The notes below the pieces were generated by a model. The model ran no database searches. It was not told the DNA's origin and saw nothing but the letters and a program-made list of their open reading frames with translations. DNA of 64,000 bases from Curvularia sp. ZM96 (Eukaryota > Ascomycota > Dothideomycetes > Pleosporales > Pleosporaceae). The stretch covers positions 2,170,001 to 2,234,000 of the forward strand of contig JAJGBQ010000005.1 of assembly GCA_022457065.1 (NCBI GenBank). Direction: 5' to 3'. Both the position numbers and the translations under genes were made by a program. This document shows positions 11,377 to 23,255 of this stretch, piece by piece. How positions within the stretch are numbered: position 1 is the stretch's first letter; every line of letters starts with the position of its first letter.

Positions 11377-12521
11377 GTCAGGCCCGGAGAGGGTGGAGAG
11401 CCCAGTGTTGTTGATTAGCAACTTGTCGAACGCATCAATGAGCCACTGGCGCTTGTGCACACGGATTGTGAGGGCGTAAGCAAAGACTGGGGGAGAATGG
11501 ACCAAATGGGATGCGAAGGGGTGGGAATGTGTGAGAAAATGATCTGCCCGGGAGTTGCACACACGGCCCTTCTTGATGCCTGGATCCTGCGAACTATCAT
11601 GTCGGTTTTGCCCGAGGCCGGGGTGAAAGGAGAGAAACGAAGAGATGGGATCCTGGAAGAGCCAGTTTGGGCGCGACGTCGCGTGTTTAGCACTGGTACA
11701 CTAGGAGGATTGCAGTTTACAGATAGCACCGGTGACGATGTCGCGTACTAGCGTTGTTCATGGATCGAGGCAACGCAGCCAATGTGGGAAGCAGGGACCA
11801 ATCAGACTGATGAGCCATGCAGGTAAGGCACACAATCTGCACGCTGGTTGGACGAGGACAGCCTTTTCAGGCACCGGGCCGTCGGAGATGACAGGGACCC
11901 AGAGGATGTCGCAAGAGGGCGGGAAGCTGTGGGTGTTGTTGGGACGAGAGGCAGCGAGGCGGATCGCCGCCATCTGGGGAATCCCAAGCAGGTGCGTGGT
12001 TGCTGTCTCAGCGATGTGTAAGTCGAATTGCCGAGGCCAGCGGTAGAGTTTGATGGTGGTGGTTCCAATGGCGGCGGCTAAGGCACCGGCAGTGACGCTG
12101 TCACCGACACGGCGAGCAGCATCTACGTTGGCTAACCAGTGTTCGCTGCTAAGGCGGAAAGCTTCGATCGAGGCCACTGCCAGCGCCCACTTTGGGCGTC
12201 TTGTGCGTGCGTGCGTGCAGGGCGGCGCTGAAAGAACGGCAAAGACAAATAAATAAATAGAGTTGTTGGACGCCACGCTGACGACGCGCTACTGGGTCGA
12301 GAACAGCCAACGGTATCAAGACGCCGCCCACCCGACGTTGGGCGCCAAGCAGCGATCAGGCCAGGGTCGGGGCGATCGCGCGGAGCTTGGCGTCTCTTCC
12401 ACGTGGTGCATGCATCCATTGCCGCTAGTACGTCCTAGCACCCTGTCCCGGGCGACTTGATTCCCATTCCACTTGTCCCGCAACTACTCGCCGATCTGGT
12501 TCTCCTCTCCTGCTTCCTACC
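11377..12521. other. Intergenic region
   Basis: About 1.1 kb between the receptor's start and the 3' end of the MBOAT gene. Overlapping open frames on both strands, up to 172 codons, have biased low-complexity translations and no recognisable domain. I treat the interval as promoter and UTR sequence. Confidence 0.45.
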
Positions 12522-14489
12522 CTACGACCTGCTATTGAACTGGCTCAGCTTTTCTTGCACAGCCTTCTTGACATCAAACCCCTGCACGACACTCCCCCTC
12601 CGCCTCCGCCCCTCGATCTCCGCCTTGACCTCGGCCACAATCTCATCAATCACCTTTTCTGGATCGTCGGCTATGCCTAGCACGGGCATTTTGTGAGGTC
12701 CGCCGCCCGTCACACTATCTGCCGACACGGTCCTCGCCAGCCTCTCTCTCCGGACCTCTTCCCGTGCGGCCTTCTCAATCGCTGGCTCATCCAGCTGGCT
12801 GCTGTCCGCTGCTGTTGGCGCCGGTGCACGGGCAGATTGCCGTTGCACGAGCATCTTGCGAAAGGGAAACGAACGTGAGAAAAGAGCAAATGATGCTGCC
12901 ACGCCAATGAGCGCGTAGAAGTAAACCCCCGCCCAAACCTTGATCGTGTCCGAGAACCCCAGCAAGATAAAGGGGGCCACCACAAAGGCAAACACGACTT
13001 GGGTTAGCACCATGGTAAACAGGTCATAGTACCGCTTCGAGGGCAACGGTGTTTTGCCATCGGCACTGAGAAACAGTGGCCGCACTAGGCGTCGGCCGTC
13101 TGCACAAGGTTAGCACAGCATGTAGTCTACTTTGACAGCGGAACCTACTCTTGGCAGCAGTCTGTACAAACGCCGCGAGAACAAAAGCAAGGTAGTAGCC
13201 GGGGTAGAAGCCGTGCCAGAATGCACTCGTGACAAACGTTGCCAACGTGGCCCGAAATCCAGGCTTCTGTCCCTTTGGCGTCACCCGCAAATACATGTAG
13301 TTCCTGAGCCACTGGTTGGTGTTGATGTTCCAGTAGCCAAGGTAAGCTCGAGCGTTTTGTGCGCCTTCAATCTCCGTGGGCACAATGTTGGTGAGGCGGT
13401 CCCATTTTGGCCGATGCGTCTTGGGGTCCAGGCCGTTGTACCCAATGCCAGAAAGGATGCATGCTCCTTCGGACAAACTCCACACGGCATAATACTTCAT
13501 GCGCGTAGTAAGCCCAAGCATGTATAGCTGCCAGACCCTGCGCAAAAAGTTGTAGCGCAGCCATTCGCCTTCCACAAAGAAAGCGGGATAGTACAAGCCT
13601 GAGAACTTGATAAATGCAATCAACCACAACGTACCGTAACCAGCTTTGATGGCAGCTGGTATTCCGCTTCGGGGGATCTTGCGCTTCTTTCGCGTGGGCG
13701 GCGCGCGCGACGGGTCTGTGCCTGGCGGGAGAGTGAACATGGTTGTGGTGATGTATTGGCTGTAGTCGGCATAATCAAACGCCGGGCCAGCCATGAGACC
13801 AGGAAAGAAGAGGACATATCCAGTATAGTCAAGGATGCTGGGCATTGTCCTGATTGCATGTTCACGCTGGAAATCAGTAAGCTCAGAGTCAGGTAGGCGC
13901 CCATCTTGCACATTCCAGCAGAAGGCAGTAAGCTTCATGACCAAGACCATTTGCGCTCCCGTTATGTCAAACACCGAGGGGTCGTTGACGGCCTGGCGGT
14001 AGATGTGGTTGACGGACATGTGGCCCATGAGAAACACAAAGCCAATCCAGGGCATGTACGGAGAGTGAATCTTGGAGGCGATAAGGTAGGCGCCGCCAGC
14101 GCTGATCAACAGGGTTCGCAGGCCAGCCCACAGATCGAAAAGACCAACCAAGTAGAACATTGATACACTGAGGCGATGAGTACGAATACTGGGCTATACG
14201 CATAGATTGTTAAACGCACCTGATGACAAATAAGTTCTTCTTCCATGGGTCTTTGTCAGGTATCCTTTTGAGCACAGCGGCGAGTGGATATGACAGATAG
14301 AAGGAAAAGACGAGTTTTACTAGCCAAGGTCAACAGCGGACCAGAAAGATCTGACACGGAGCCTTCTTACACTCGTCTGCCGAATTTCCAAGCATATCAC
14401 CCACATACTCGAATGCTTCAAGTGTATTTAGCCCAAGCCACAGCATTTCGACTCTGCCAACACTTACGTGCATTGATGTAGGGCAACAT
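12522..14489 (-). CDS. MBOAT lysophospholipid acyltransferase (Ale1/Lpt1-like)
   Basis: Predicted 587-residue membrane-bound O-acyltransferase. Five minus-strand exons: 14489-14468 (only 22 nt), 14415-14371, 14319-14220, 14167-13149 and 13099-12522; the introns are 49-52 bp and in phase. The tiny first exons restore the family opening MLPYINAPFEYVGDMLG and LKLVFSFYLSYPLAAVLKR. The catalytic region shows the conserved Asn-containing stretch NINTNQWLRNYMYLRV and the invariant His in VTSAFWHGFYPGYYLAF, both typical of Ale1-type enzymes that re-acylate lysophospholipids in the ER during phospholipid remodelling. Multiple hydrophobic segments span the protein. The C-terminal 120 residues are charged and cytosolic in character. 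The best alternative is another MBOAT subfamily, but both motifs favour Ale1. Confidence 0.92.
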
Positions 14490-14929
14490 GGTGCCGAATG
14501 TGTGTAGTTGACGCCCACCACCTGGGATGATGTAAAAAAAGTTATCCCACAAGTTAGGCACCGTGCGCAAGCCACCTGTCTGGTTATGTAGAACGCGGCG
14601 TCTGGCTCATAATAAGATGGCGGGAAAGAGCAGGAACGCCGTCTTGTGCGCAGGATACTGGTTATATAGAGTCGCGAGGGGTGCGAGAGAGAGGGTATGT
14701 GATGCGTGGGTATGCCAGTGTCAGTAGCAGGGCGATGCGAAGGTAATAGATGTATGCAAGCAAGACCGGGGGACGCCCAGAATGACGTTGTCCGTCGGCG
14801 TCGGCCGTCGGTGGGTCGTGCGGAAGCGCTCGACGCTCACTGGTCGGCCTTTTCTGAGACACCAAACCACGCGACATCGCGACATCGACCCGTTTACGAG
14901 CGAGTGACTTGGGGAGCCAGCAGCCGACA
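14490..14929. promoter_or_regulatory. Divergent promoter between MBOAT and CWC27 genes
   Basis: A 440-bp interval between divergent start codons, GC-rich toward the cyclophilin gene. I see no clear TATA box. It presumably contains both core promoters. Confidence 0.4.
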
Positions 14930-16408
14930 ATGGCCTCGACTTACAATCTCGAGCCCAACCCCACGGCCAAGGTGGTTCTGCACACCACCGCCGGCGACCT
15001 CGAGCTCGAGCTTTTCGCCAAGCAGACGCCCATCACCTCGCGCAACTTTCTCCAGCTGTGTCTCGATGGCTACTACGACAACACCGTATTCCACCGCCTG
15101 GTCAAGGGCTTCATCATTCAGGGCGGCGATCCCACGGGCACCGGCCAGGGCGGCGAGAGCAGCTACGATGGCGAGCTGTTCGCCGACGAATTTCACAGCC
15201 GCCTCAAGTACACGCGACGAGGGTTGCTAGGCATGGCAAACACGGGCAAGAAGGACGATAATGGCAGCCAGTTCTTCTTCACACTGGCCCCGACACCTGA
15301 GCTGCAGGACAAGAACACGCTGTTTGGCCGGGTGGCGGGCGACACAATCTACAACCTGATGAAGATGGCAGAAGCCGAAATTCGCGATGGGAGTGAAGAT
15401 CAGCCAATGTACCCGACCAAGGTCACGGGTGCTGACATTATCATCAATCCGTTCGAGGACATGGTCAAGAGGGTACAGACGACCGCGCCCGCAACATCGG
15501 CAGACGGGAAAAAACCTAAGAAGCCCAAGAGGAAGGCTGGCAAGAACGTGCTCAGCTTTGGCGACGACGACGACGCAGCTGCCTCTAATTCTGCGCCTGT
15601 TGCGAAAAAACCTAAATTCAATACCAAGCTTGTCAGTGCGGGTGATGAGAAGCTCCCCCCTGTGAAAGCATCGGAACCAACGAAAGACATGCCCATACGC
15701 AATTCAACTCGCACGTCGCCATCGCCACCAAAACCGCCACCACTTGAGCCCAAAGCGGAACAAAAGACTGTACCCAAACCCCGCTCTCCACCACGGGAGC
15801 TGTCGCCAGAAGCCGAGAGACAAGCCAAGCTTGATCGTGTGAACCAGCAGATCGCCGACCTCAAGGCTTCCATGAAGCGGAACACAGCAACCCAAGACAC
15901 GGCACCAGTCAAGAAGAAATCTCTGCTCGAGGCCATGGTGCCGTCAACAACAACCCGAGGGCGCAAGCGAGGTGCTGGTGGAAACTCAAAAGACGAACAG
16001 TCCTCATTAGACATCCTTGCACGCTTCAAATCAAAACTGGAAGCAGCAGAACCATCAGCACCACCCAAGTCGGTCACTCCAGCATTACCTGAAGGCACGC
16101 CAGATAACAACGGGAACGGAAATGCCCAAGATGACGAAGCCGCGTGTGATTTGCACTTCATAGTAAGCTGTCAGTCTTGCAAAGCCTGGGACGCGCAAGA
16201 GGATGAGGGCTCCGACGATGACACAGGGTGGATGTCGCATTCGCTCAGTTTTGCAAAAGACAGATTAGGCAAAGACCTAGAATGGAAGCGGAAGAACGAG
16301 GAAGAACTACTCGTCATAGATCCAAGAGAGGAAGCAAAGAGACTCAAGGCCCAGGGCAAAGGCAGAAGAGAGTGGGATGATTCCAAAATAAATAAGACAA
16401 AACGGTGA
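14930..16408 (+). CDS. cwc27: Spliceosome-associated cyclophilin (Cwc27-like peptidyl-prolyl isomerase)
   Basis: Single-exon frame of 492 residues from the ATG at 14930. Residues 1 to about 170 form a cyclophilin domain with RNFLQLCLDGYYDNTVFHR, GGDPTGTGQGGESSYDG and DDNGSQFFFTLAPTPELQDK. An NAAT/Lys-Pro-rich, low-complexity middle part follows with KPKKPKRKAGK-type basic patches, consistent with nuclear location. The C-terminus (WMSHSLSFAKDRL ... ARRL/REEAKRLKAQGKGRREWDD region) matches the conserved end of Cwc27 proteins. In this family the protein joins the activated spliceosome, often with Cwc22; isomerase activity varies because some active-site residues are changed. An upstream non-ATG extension was rejected because the ATG directly precedes the domain. 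Confidence 0.93.
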   Translation: MASTYNLEPNPTAKVVLHTTAGDLELELFAKQTPITSRNFLQLCLDGYYDNTVFHRLVKGFIIQGGDPTGTGQGGESSYDGELFADEFHSRLKYTRRGLLGMANTGKKDDNGSQFFFTLAPTPELQDKNTLFGRVAGDTIYNLMKMAEAEIRDGSEDQPMYPTKVTGADIIINPFEDMVKRVQTTAPATSADGKKPKKPKRKAGKNVLSFGDDDDAAASNSAPVAKKPKFNTKLVSAGDEKLPPVKASEPTKDMPIRNSTRTSPSPPKPPPLEPKAEQKTVPKPRSPPRELSPEAERQAKLDRVNQQIADLKASMKRNTATQDTAPVKKKSLLEAMVPSTTTRGRKRGAGGNSKDEQSSLDILARFKSKLEAAEPSAPPKSVTPALPEGTPDNNGNGNAQDDEAACDLHFIVSCQSCKAWDAQEDEGSDDDTGWMSHSLSFAKDRLGKDLEWKRKNEEELLVIDPREEAKRLKAQGKGRREWDDSKINKTKR

Positions 16409-17304
16409 ATTAAGCGCGTTGAAATACACAATCTATAGGATCGGCATCCTTGTGTGGGTGGGCGGCGTTTGCACATTGCAAGCGTGATCGCATCCAGGCA
16501 GCTCACAGTAGCAGCCAATGTCCTGTGCCTCACAAACAAAAATATCGGGGTCGGTCTTGTGTAGAATGAGTCCATAGTCGAGCACCAGCGACCGTCTTTG
16601 CACCTTTTGAAACCCTGTTCGGCGCTCTCGACAAAAGCAGATAGATAGTTATACCCAAATCAGTTTTCAATGCTCTGTGTATCAACCACGTCGCGGATAC
16701 ACGTATTACTATTGCGTACCCTTCTTAATGCTCCCTGACTAGTAAAGGTAGACCTTTTTGGTGTAATGATATGTTGATTTATCTTCTCAACCACCTTAGT
16801 CATGTCACACTTCAACTAAGGCAGACGTGATTAATGTTTGCTAGCTACGTTAGCTCTAAAGCTCTATATGTGGGTGGTGTGAAAGCGGAGAAGTGAACAG
16901 GTGAGACATATGCTCGTCTACTTACCTTCATTTACCTGCACGTGCGCTATCTGCAACCTTAACATAGCTACTTTTGCAAGTCTCTACTCTTCTTCCTTAA
17001 CACCACTCTAGCCAAAGCTACTACAACCACGCCACCTCTCATATCTTGTGACAGTTCCTAAAAGCTTACAGCGCTACACCTCTACAGCTCTCTCAGTACC
17101 ATCACGGTAAGTTGATTTCCTTGACTATGCTTTTCGCACAAGTATCACAATGCTATTAGATTTACGCAATATAGCGCCCACAAGAGCCTTTTACTACTCC
17201 TCATCTATCTTACCCTTGTCATTCGAAATCTCTATTTCTTCGCATGAACCCTCCTCCTTTATTCGTTAACAACTAGCCTTGACTAACGCTCTGCAGTCGC
17301 CACG
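16409..17304. other. Intergenic region with a likely 5' UTR intron
   Basis: About 0.9 kb. The 3' half is pyrimidine-rich and AT-rich. A GTAAGT donor at 17107 and a CTGCAG acceptor ending at 17296, just before the ATG at 17305, look like a 190-bp intron in the 5' UTR of the next gene. Nothing coding is supported. Confidence 0.45.
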
Positions 17305-17821
17305 ATGCCCGTCAACTGGAACGACAAGAATGTGCTTGAACGCCTGTTCATCGCATTCCTTGCTTCTGTCGACAACAAGGTAAGTGTACATGTCCACCCT
17401 AGATCCCGAACTTGTCACGTCGAAGCAACATCCGCTAATACACTATTTACTTTAGATTAACATTCGCGAAGTCGCTCGTCTGTACGGCGATAACGGTATG
17501 ACGTACGACGCTCTCGAGTGCCATATCCGTCCTTGGAAGAAACAGGCCATGGTTCTTAAGGCTGGCGCTGCAGATTATCAAGCTTCTCCTAAGGGTTCGA
17601 CCAAGGCGCGTACCAAGAGTACCAGTGCCAGTCCCACCAAGGGCGGTAAGTGCCACGTCTTTAGATTCTCTGATATGGTTCTAATGAAAGCAGCAGCAGT
17701 TAAGAGTGGACGCGTCACGAAAAAGAAGCCATCGACCCCCAGCACGATCAAGTTGGAGGCGTTTGCTGACAATCCCGATTTCAAGATTGATGTCGACGAC
17801 TATGAAGAGGAAGTTGCCTAG
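17305..17821 (+). CDS. Small fungal protein, winged-helix-like N-terminus, unknown function
   Basis: Predicted protein of about 120 residues; I do not recognise a characterised homologue. Exon 1 is 17305-17379, intron 17380-17455, exon 2 from 17456. The N-terminus (WNDKNVLERLFIAFLASVD ... REVARLYGDNGMTYDALE) resembles the short helix-turn-helix-like segment common in small fungal nuclear proteins. A Ser/Thr/Lys-rich, basic middle and an acidic C-terminus (DVDDYEEEVA) follow. A second possible intron begins with GTAAGT at 17646; its acceptor could be any of four AG sites at 17690, 17693, 17696 or 17699, all in phase. The stretch also reads through in frame without a stop, so spliced and retained forms would both encode protein. 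Confidence 0.65.
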
Positions 17822-18403
17822 GCAGCATGCTACCTGAGGTACATCTGCTAGTGCACATGGGAAAAATCACGTGGACATTGCGAAAAGTAACTGATGCCTA
17901 GGACGACATTCACATTTAGCTTAACTGTGCTTCAAAGAGATATTCTATATAGGCTTTTCCACTTACAGAAGGAGAATTCTACTTCAGATATCCAGACCAT
18001 TTTCATTTTAAACACTGATCATGAACATTTTCACACCTGAATGCGTACTCGTACCTAGTTCAACGAAACTATTCAATATTTTAGATTTGCAGCAGACACA
18101 ACTAAGCGTGACTCAGTAAATATCAGCGTGTTGATACTAGATAGCTGCCTTAGAGGCAAGTTACGACTTAGTCCTGAGTTGAAAAAATGGCGGTTTCATT
18201 AACCTGACGTTAGGCGAGACCAAGGCTGTGTTGCTGATACACATCCGAATACTTTTATCGAAACCAGTACAGTGGGAGTGGCACACCACGTGACCACGCG
18301 CCCGACGCTATGCTTGCCAAGTGCTGCGTCTCAACTAGGCTATGACGACCTACCTTGTACTGCCCAACCACCAGCTACCTCAGCAAAGTCCATCATTCTA
18401 ACG
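17822..18403. other. Intergenic region
   Basis: About 0.58 kb between two genes on the plus strand. I see no coding frame; it should hold the 3' UTR of the small gene and the promoter of the aminopeptidase gene. Confidence 0.45.
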
Positions 18404-19903
18404 ATGGCGAAAGAAATTCTGATTCCACATGATGAAATCTTAGGCGTTCGACCCAAACCAACGAGGCACATGCGTCGATCGCTCCTCTACGTCGTGACAA
18501 GCGTGATGTTGTTTGGAACAGTGGTATGTTTGCTTTTCATCGAAACATTAGTTCATTCGCTTGGAGTGCGCATGTCAACATCTCATATTTAGTACCTCTA
18601 CACCTGGTTCAGTCGCAAACACGTGATACTGAAGTCTCCATATGCCAAGTTCCGGCAATGTTCCATCGATACGTACCTAGACACCGGCCTTGAGTTTCTG
18701 CAATATGCTGAAAGACCGCTGCTGGAGGAATACGTGCTTCGGCGAAACAACCTAGCCAAAGCTCTGATTGCAGAAGATATGGATGCCTTTGTCGTAGAGC
18801 CAGGCTATACATTCAGTTATTACGCCAACGTGACACAGCAAGATTGGGAGCCCTGGGAGCCAGAGGAGAGACCGTTTCTCATGGTCATTCGACCCCAGAC
18901 ACTTTCAACAGGCGAGGTAGTGGCAAATACGTCCTTCCTGGTGCCGCATTTCGAAGAGACGCGAGCTAGGCTGCTCAACATGCCGTTTGAGGAAGATATC
19001 CACACCATTACGTATGAGGAAGATTGGAATTACTACATAACGCTTTGGCTATCAGAGATATGGGGATCCAAGATATCGCCCAAGCTCATGGTGGACGAAG
19101 AAATGCGCGACTTCATCCATCGCGGTCTGGCATCTAACGCTTTCAACGTGTCCTCCCTAGCTGGAGAAGTCGAAGCTGTTCGTCAAGTAAAGACCGACCG
19201 CGAGATTGGCATCCTAAAGGCTGTTAATACAGGAACCGTGGAGGCGATTCGGGCCATGCGACAGTGCCTCTACCCTGGGGTGACGGAGAATCAGGTCAAA
19301 CATGTGTTGGATGATACGCTTCGAGCAGCTGGGCTGGACCCATTCTTTGACCTTGTAGAGTTTGGAAAGAGCGCTGCGCTGCCACATGGGGGATACGATG
19401 GAGAGAGGAAGCTCGAGCGTCAAATGTTTGTGCTCATTGATGTTGGCGCGAAGCTGTATGGATACAGCTCAGATGTGACTCGCACTTTCTATCCTCCCTT
19501 CACGCCAGGACTAGCGTCGTCAGAACACAGCACAAATGAGCCACTCAAGGTTTGGCGGCTTGTGCTGGACGCGCAGGCCGCGGCTGTCAAGGCAATGGTA
19601 CCAGGTGCGACCGCCGCCTCAGTCGATGTAGCCGCACGCGATATCATCGAAGCTGCAGGCTATGGTGATTACTTTACTCACCGCCTGGGTCACGGCATTG
19701 GTATCAAAGCGCACGAGAGTCCTTATCTGCATAAGGGAAACGTTGAAGCCACGCTACGCCCAGGCATGGTCTTCACGGCCGAACCTGGAGTATACATTTT
19801 GGACAGGTTTGGTGTGCGTCACGAAGACGTTCTTGTGGTCAAGGAGGACGGCGAAGCGGAAAACATCAGCGGCGGGTTCCCAAAGGACCCATGGAATCCA
19901 TGA
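18404..19903 (+). CDS. Membrane-anchored M24 family Xaa-Pro aminopeptidase/dipeptidase-like protein
   Basis: Predicted 476-residue protein in two exons, 18404-18523 and 18593-19903, with a 69-bp intron. The N-terminus has a basic stretch followed by a hydrophobic signal anchor (LLYVVTSVMLFGTVYLYTWF), partly rebuilt across the intron. A creatinase-like N-terminal domain comes next (about 70-215), then the pita-bread metallopeptidase domain. Metal-binding motifs are visible in order: DVGAKLYGYSSDVTRTF, HRLGHGIGIKAHE, TAEPGVYI and RHEDVLVV, supplying the two Asp, one His and two Glu expected in M24 enzymes. It probably removes residues before proline on the lumenal or outer side of a membrane. 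The exact specificity is not known. The start at 18404 is chosen because upstream in-frame codons add a non-conserved leader. Confidence 0.9.
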
Positions 19904-20425
19904 ACGATAGCAGAATCGAGAATTGAACTGGAAGCTCTGATTGGAGCCAGGGCCAAATGGCATAATTACTGCAAACATGTAACTCGCTTTCATGAATCAC
20001 CCAGCCCCAGTCACCACTTGTTAACGGTCCTATTGTACAAACCACCTCCTCTCTCTTCAGCCCTCGCAGAGAATAACTTATGGAGGCCACCGAACGGGGT
20101 GCAATCTTCTAAACACCATGGTATTCCCGGTATCCTCCCGTCCTTCCGTACGCCATAAGCAGATAGATCATCATGAGATGTTGTCCTCCAAACGCCTCGC
20201 GTTAAATCCCCATTTCAAATCAGTAAGAAGATGGAGGAATCTCCGCTTTTTTTACTCCCGCAGAGGCCAACCACAATCGGATGAGACTGAGCGAGAATAC
20301 GCGGCCTCGAGGGTTGCCACTCTACTCCAGCTGGCTGGATCCTACGAGGCAGAGGTTGTGTTAGCTGAAGAACAAGCAAACTCATACATCATTGATAATA
20401 GACACTATAAAGCACAGCATGTTTT
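19904..20425. other. Convergent intergenic region
   Basis: About 0.52 kb between the convergent 3' ends of the aminopeptidase and PIAS-type genes. Open frames here are short and overlap the 3' end of the next gene in antisense; none is supported. Confidence 0.45.
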
Positions 20426-22432
20426 TCAAGGTGAAGACGAGCCGATGTGGGTGGGATATGTGGAAGTACCTTGCCCAGGATAGGAAGGCCGGGCAGGCTG
20501 TGCTGGTCGATAGGAATGGTAAGCATGGCGTGGTGGGGGTGTGGATGGAGGCCGGGAATATTCCGAACGTATGTTGGAGCTCGAGTGGTAGGTAGGTGGC
20601 GGCGGTGGTGGTAATTGTGTGGGGCGCCTATGGCTCCCTAAAGGAGGCAGCTGGTAGCGACGCGACGCATCAGGGATGCTGCTGGGGGTAGTGTACGCTA
20701 CCTTTTTACTTGGCCTCGGGTCTTCATCGTCGCTCAATGTCAAGTCAACCACCTCGGATGTCCGCTTCTGGCCTGAACGGGGCGCCGTCGAGGGCTCTCG
20801 AGAAGGCAGCGGAGGTGTACTGAGCGAGGTAGGGGTTGGTGCAGCTTCACTCTTGATAGCCTGGACGCGATAATCAGTGATCTCAACGAGGTCATCGTCA
20901 CTATCGTCGTCATGGTGGTTATGCTTGGGCTTTACGTCCTTCTCCGTCGACCATTCACCATTTGGCTGGATAGTGACCTGATCGGCGTTACAGGCTTTGC
21001 TCAGGATGTCCTGAACATATTGGTCAACAGCAAGTGCTTCGAAGGATATGGTCTTGTTGCATATCGGACAGGTCCATGTAGGTGCTTGCTCCTGGAGCTG
21101 GAGAAAAGAGTCGGCGTCAAAGCATTGGTTGTGTGTGCAAACGGTAGATCTGCAAGGGGTGACGATGCGCAGAGTAGAGATGGGGTCTTTGAGTGACATG
21201 ACACTCGATCCTACTTCAATATCGGGGTCATTGGCCTTTTTCATCACTACCGGTAGGTTAGTCCAGCGTGGTTTGGCTCGTACAATGGAGCGTCTTACTT
21301 TCATCCAGGACAGACTCCCTGGTGATGACGTTACGGCGCTTGATTCGCTCGGTCAATTCTTCGACCGAGAATTTCCTGGCCAGATAGATGAAGAGGTTAT
21401 ACTTCTGCAGCGGACTGTCAGCTTGGTACCTTATGGTAAGGGAGCTTAGTGGAAAGAAACCTCTGGTTGACTTGCCTTCTGGGTCAGGGCGTAAGTGATG
21501 AGCAGGCTGTTGCGCTGATTGGCAACCTTTGTGCGCACAAAGCTGGTAATATCAGCCGGGCGTGTTGAGCCAGGTTTGTTTTTCAAGCCCTTGTAGTTTG
21601 CCTTGACTTCTTCATCGTTGACCTTGACTTCGATTTGAGAAGGAAAGGCAATGTCCAGACGCGAGTAAGGAGCAAGTGGCTGCTCGAGGGCGGAGAAGAG
21701 TAGTAGTCGTAACGATGGATCGGACTTGAGGCGTCCTGTCTGTGTCTCGTTCAGAGTAAAGTTCCTTGCGAGCGTAGCTCGGTGCGTTGGCGAAGCTGGT
21801 CTTTGGTTAGCCTACAGGACAACCGATGACGGCAAGATAGCAGACGTACCCTCGAGAGACATGTTGGTCAGCACAAGCTCGCGGATTTCGAAGAAGGGGC
21901 TGTCTTTGAAGAAGTACGTGGGACCTAGTTTGGGTGGTCAGTACAGCGGTCTGGCACTACGACGCGACGTGGGCAACCTACGAGACGGCATTGAGGGCGG
22001 ATGGTGTTGGTGTGATTGGTGCGCGCCGTTGGACTGGTATCCGTTGGGCATGGCGTAACCGTTGGCAAGGGCCGGGGGCGGTTGCGAGTACGGAGGCGCT
22101 GCAGAAGAGCTTGTTGATGGGGGAGGCGCTTCGCCGTGGTGCTGGACGCGGTACTCGAGTCGCTGCAGGAGTGCATGGTCTCTTCTCGAAACGGCGTCAT
22201 GGAGGACTGGTGAAAGTGAGGGTTAGCAGGTTGTGGGACGATTGTTGTGTGCGCAGGTCCTCGATGGAACAGTGAACATGTACGTACGCTCCAGCACGCG
22301 AGCTTGCAGTGCCGCCTTGTTTCCCGTCTGCGACTTGCCCTCCTCCTTCAGAATCTTCTTCAAGTCATTGTTGATGAGTCTTTTGAGGCTGTCCGTGACT
22401 GTAGCAGTCGCGGATTGCAGAGGCGTCGCCAT
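20426..22432 (-). CDS. PIAS/Siz-type E3 SUMO-protein ligase
   Basis: Predicted 563-residue SUMO ligase in six minus-strand exons: 22432-22288, 22206-21982, 21924-21850, 21795-21476, 21404-21299 and 21246-20426. Domains in order: an N-terminal SAP DNA-binding motif (about 10-48, with LKRLINNDLKKILKEEGKSQ), a Gln/Pro-rich linker, a PINIT region (about 125-260), and an SP-RING zf-MIZ domain with Cys/His ligands near 322, 327, 329, 332, 350 and 353 (CRSTVCTHNQCFD ... WTCPICNK). A SUMO-interacting motif VVDLTLSDDED lies near residue 456. A Pro-rich tail ends the protein. In this family the SP-RING binds Ubc9 and promotes SUMO transfer to nuclear targets. Four introns are GT..AG; the fourth (21475-21405) has a GC donor (GCAAGT), required to keep frame. 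Confidence 0.92.
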
Positions 22433-23255
22433 GGCGTGTGGAGGTTTACAGGTATGCGGAGGTGTCGCGATTGACTAGGCTGTGGAGCGGGTTTGGGAGG
22501 CGTAAGAGTGAAAGGCTACCGGGCTCGCGAAGGCATCTGGGGCTGCGAAATAGGCCAGATAAGGTCTTTGGGCAGGTGAGTGAAGGTGAAAGGGAGCCGT
22601 GAGGCTGTCGAGGCAGCGTTGGAGCGGATGGTTGGTCGCAACTTCTTCCCCCAGGCTCGTCGGCGCAGTGGTGCAGTGCAGCGTGGTGCAATGCAGCGCA
22701 GAAGGGCACTGTGGAGAGCCGTACCAGGCAGACAGAGGGAGAGAGAGAGACGACAGCACGCCTCTGGTGGGTTATACGGCCGTCGAGGATGGCGGCGGCT
22801 TTCGCGGCGAGCGCATCTCGCAGCTGCTGTGTCGCCAGGCCGTCAGCGTCACTCGGCGAAGAACGCGACCCGAGCACGGGCCGACGTGGGTTTGCCTGCG
22901 TGCCTGCCCTGTCCTGTCCCTGGTGTACCCGTACAGTCGTCGAACAAAGACCGTCATGGCAACCCACCAACTCCAATAAAACGCCCGTTTCAGCTCAAGC
23001 AGACACAAGGAAAATACAAATTCATTCAACTATAGACCATCTATCCCACCCGATTCACAGCCCCACGGTGATTCCATGCGGCTTCAATAGGGTGGTTTTG
23101 CCCGACTATTTCGGCAGGTACACCAAGAGCTCGCCACCAAAATTATTCTTCCTGCCCTTTTCCACTTCCCCACTCCGCCGACCCGCCCGCCTACTTGCCC
23201 ATCAACACTCCATCGCACACCCATACACCAAGAAAAAAACTCCTCCAAAACAGCA
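22433..23255. promoter_or_regulatory. Divergent promoter between SUMO ligase and nucleolar-protein genes
   Basis: An 823-bp GC-rich interval between divergent start codons. Long open frames on both strands reflect base composition; none has a domain. It contains GAGAGAGA-type purine runs near 22737-22755. Confidence 0.4.

Noticed and set aside
11146..11562. Upstream start codon at 11562 for the PTH11-like receptor
   Set aside because: It would add 62 hydrophilic, non-conserved residues before the first helix; the ATG at 11376 fits the family better.
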